A stretch of DNA of 6,317 nt. It comes from Hyphomicrobiales bacterium (GTDB taxonomy: Bacteria > Pseudomonadota > Alphaproteobacteria > Rhizobiales > Aestuariivirgaceae). Each line of letters starts with the position of its first letter. Positions within the stretch are counted from its first letter, which is position 1. Location of the stretch: assembly GCA_026996935.1 (NCBI GenBank), contig JALWJW010000093.1, positions 1-6,317 on the forward strand, given 5' to 3'. Position numbers and translations under genes: made by a program. Shown here one piece after another: positions 5,694 to 6,317 of the stretch. The notes below the pieces were generated by a model. It was not told the DNA's origin and made no database searches. It was given only the letters and a program-made list of their open reading frames with translations.

Positions 5694-6317
5694 ATGAACT
5701 TGTTTACCCATTTTAAGGGTGTTGTTACATCCATTTTAAACGAATTAGTGGCCGGTGGTGATCTGCCGCAAGGCTTGGATTTCTCCAATGCTGGCGTAGA
5801 ACCTCCGCGTGATCCGTCACATGGGGACATCACAACCAATGCAGCCATGGTTTTGGCCAAGCCTGCTAAATCCAACCCGCGCGAGATCGCCGCAAAAATT
5901 TCGGCAAAGCTTTCCGATAATGAAGATATCGAAAGCGTTGAAATTGCAGGCCCCGGTTTCATCAACATGCGTTTGTCTCAAAGCTTCTGGTTGAAATTGC
6001 TTTTAACCGCTTTGGAGCAGGGTACAGAATTTGGTAAATCAAAAATCGGTCATAATCAGGCGGTTAATGTTGAATATGTCTCGGCTAACCCAACCGGACC
6101 ACTTCATGTTGGCCATTGTCGTGGTGCAATTTTTGGCGATGCGCTGGCAAGTTTGCTTGAAGCAACAGGTTATGACGTTGCCCGCGAATATTACATCAAT
6201 GATGCTGGCGGTCAGATCAACGTCTTGGCAAACTCGGTCTATCTGAGATATTTGGAAGCCCTTGGTGAAGATATTGGTGAAATTCCAGACGGTTTATATC
6301 CAGGCGAATACTTAATT
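5694..6317 (+). CDS. argS: Arginyl-tRNA synthetase, N-terminal part (3' end outside window)
   Basis: The frame from ATG 5694 stays open to the right edge, giving 208 residues of a class I synthetase that normally has about 580. It attaches arginine to tRNA-Arg in the cytoplasm. Residues 1-95 form the ArgRS-specific N-terminal tRNA-recognition domain, with the conserved EPPRDPSHGDITTNAAMVLAK (36-56, quoted here in spaced form as EPPRD, HGD, TNAAMVLAK) and AGPGFIN (85-91). The catalytic domain then begins, with VEYVSANPTGPLHVGH (126-141) containing the class I HIGH motif as HVGH (138-141), and YYINDAGGQ. The second class I motif (KMSK) lies outside the window. The start follows a good GGAAAG ribosome site, and MNLF is a common opening for alphaproteobacterial ArgS. 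It may be transcribed from its own promoter or together with dgt. Confidence 0.97.
   Translation, partial: MNLFTHFKGVVTSILNELVAGGDLPQGLDFSNAGVEPPRDPSHGDITTNAAMVLAKPAKSNPREIAAKISAKLSDNEDIESVEIAGPGFINMRLSQSFWLKLLLTALEQGTEFGKSKIGHNQAVNVEYVSANPTGPLHVGHCRGAIFGDALASLLEATGYDVAREYYINDAGGQINVLANSVYLRYLEALGEDIGEIPDGLYPGEYLI

Noticed and set aside
5633..5968. 111-codon open frame on the minus strand, opposite argS
   Set aside because: It is antisense to the well-conserved ArgS N-terminal domain and its translation has no recognisable domain.

Overview
The window looks like chromosomal DNA from an alphaproteobacterium, most likely Hyphomicrobiales (Rhizobiales), with a moderate, fairly AT-rich composition. 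This rests on the gene set: an ExoR-like Sel1-repeat protein, an XthA-type exonuclease III, an ErpA/HesB iron-sulfur carrier, a dGTPase-family HD hydrolase and ArgS. From memory, the erpA-dgt-argS order is typical of that group, with xth and exoR nearby. No RNA gene, CRISPR array, insertion sequence, integrase or phage gene was found.

Layout: (1) the C-terminal part of an exoR-like gene on the + strand, running in from the left edge; (2) a three-gene accessory module, made of a membrane-anchored LytTR regulator on the minus strand, divergent from an ABC ATPase and an ABC-2 permease on the plus strand; (3) a minus-strand pair, erpA then xth, probably one transcript, converging on the permease; (4) a plus-strand pair, dgt then argS, divergent from erpA, with argS cut by the right edge.

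How the parts may work together: the LytTR protein joins a four-helix membrane sensor to a DNA-binding domain and shares a short divergent control region with the ABC genes. The natural reading is a self-contained module that senses something at the membrane and controls an export or resistance pump. The shared region holds candidate promoters on both strands and a pair of spaced repeats, one of which fits the LytTR half-site pattern well. The remaining genes are core functions: Fe-S delivery, abasic-site repair, dNTP pool control and tRNA charging. The window is densely coded; the longest gaps are about 100 bases and all precede promoters.

The most interesting part is the LytTR/ABC module lying between exoR and xth, with its candidate operator. 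Its substrate and signal cannot be read from the sequence.
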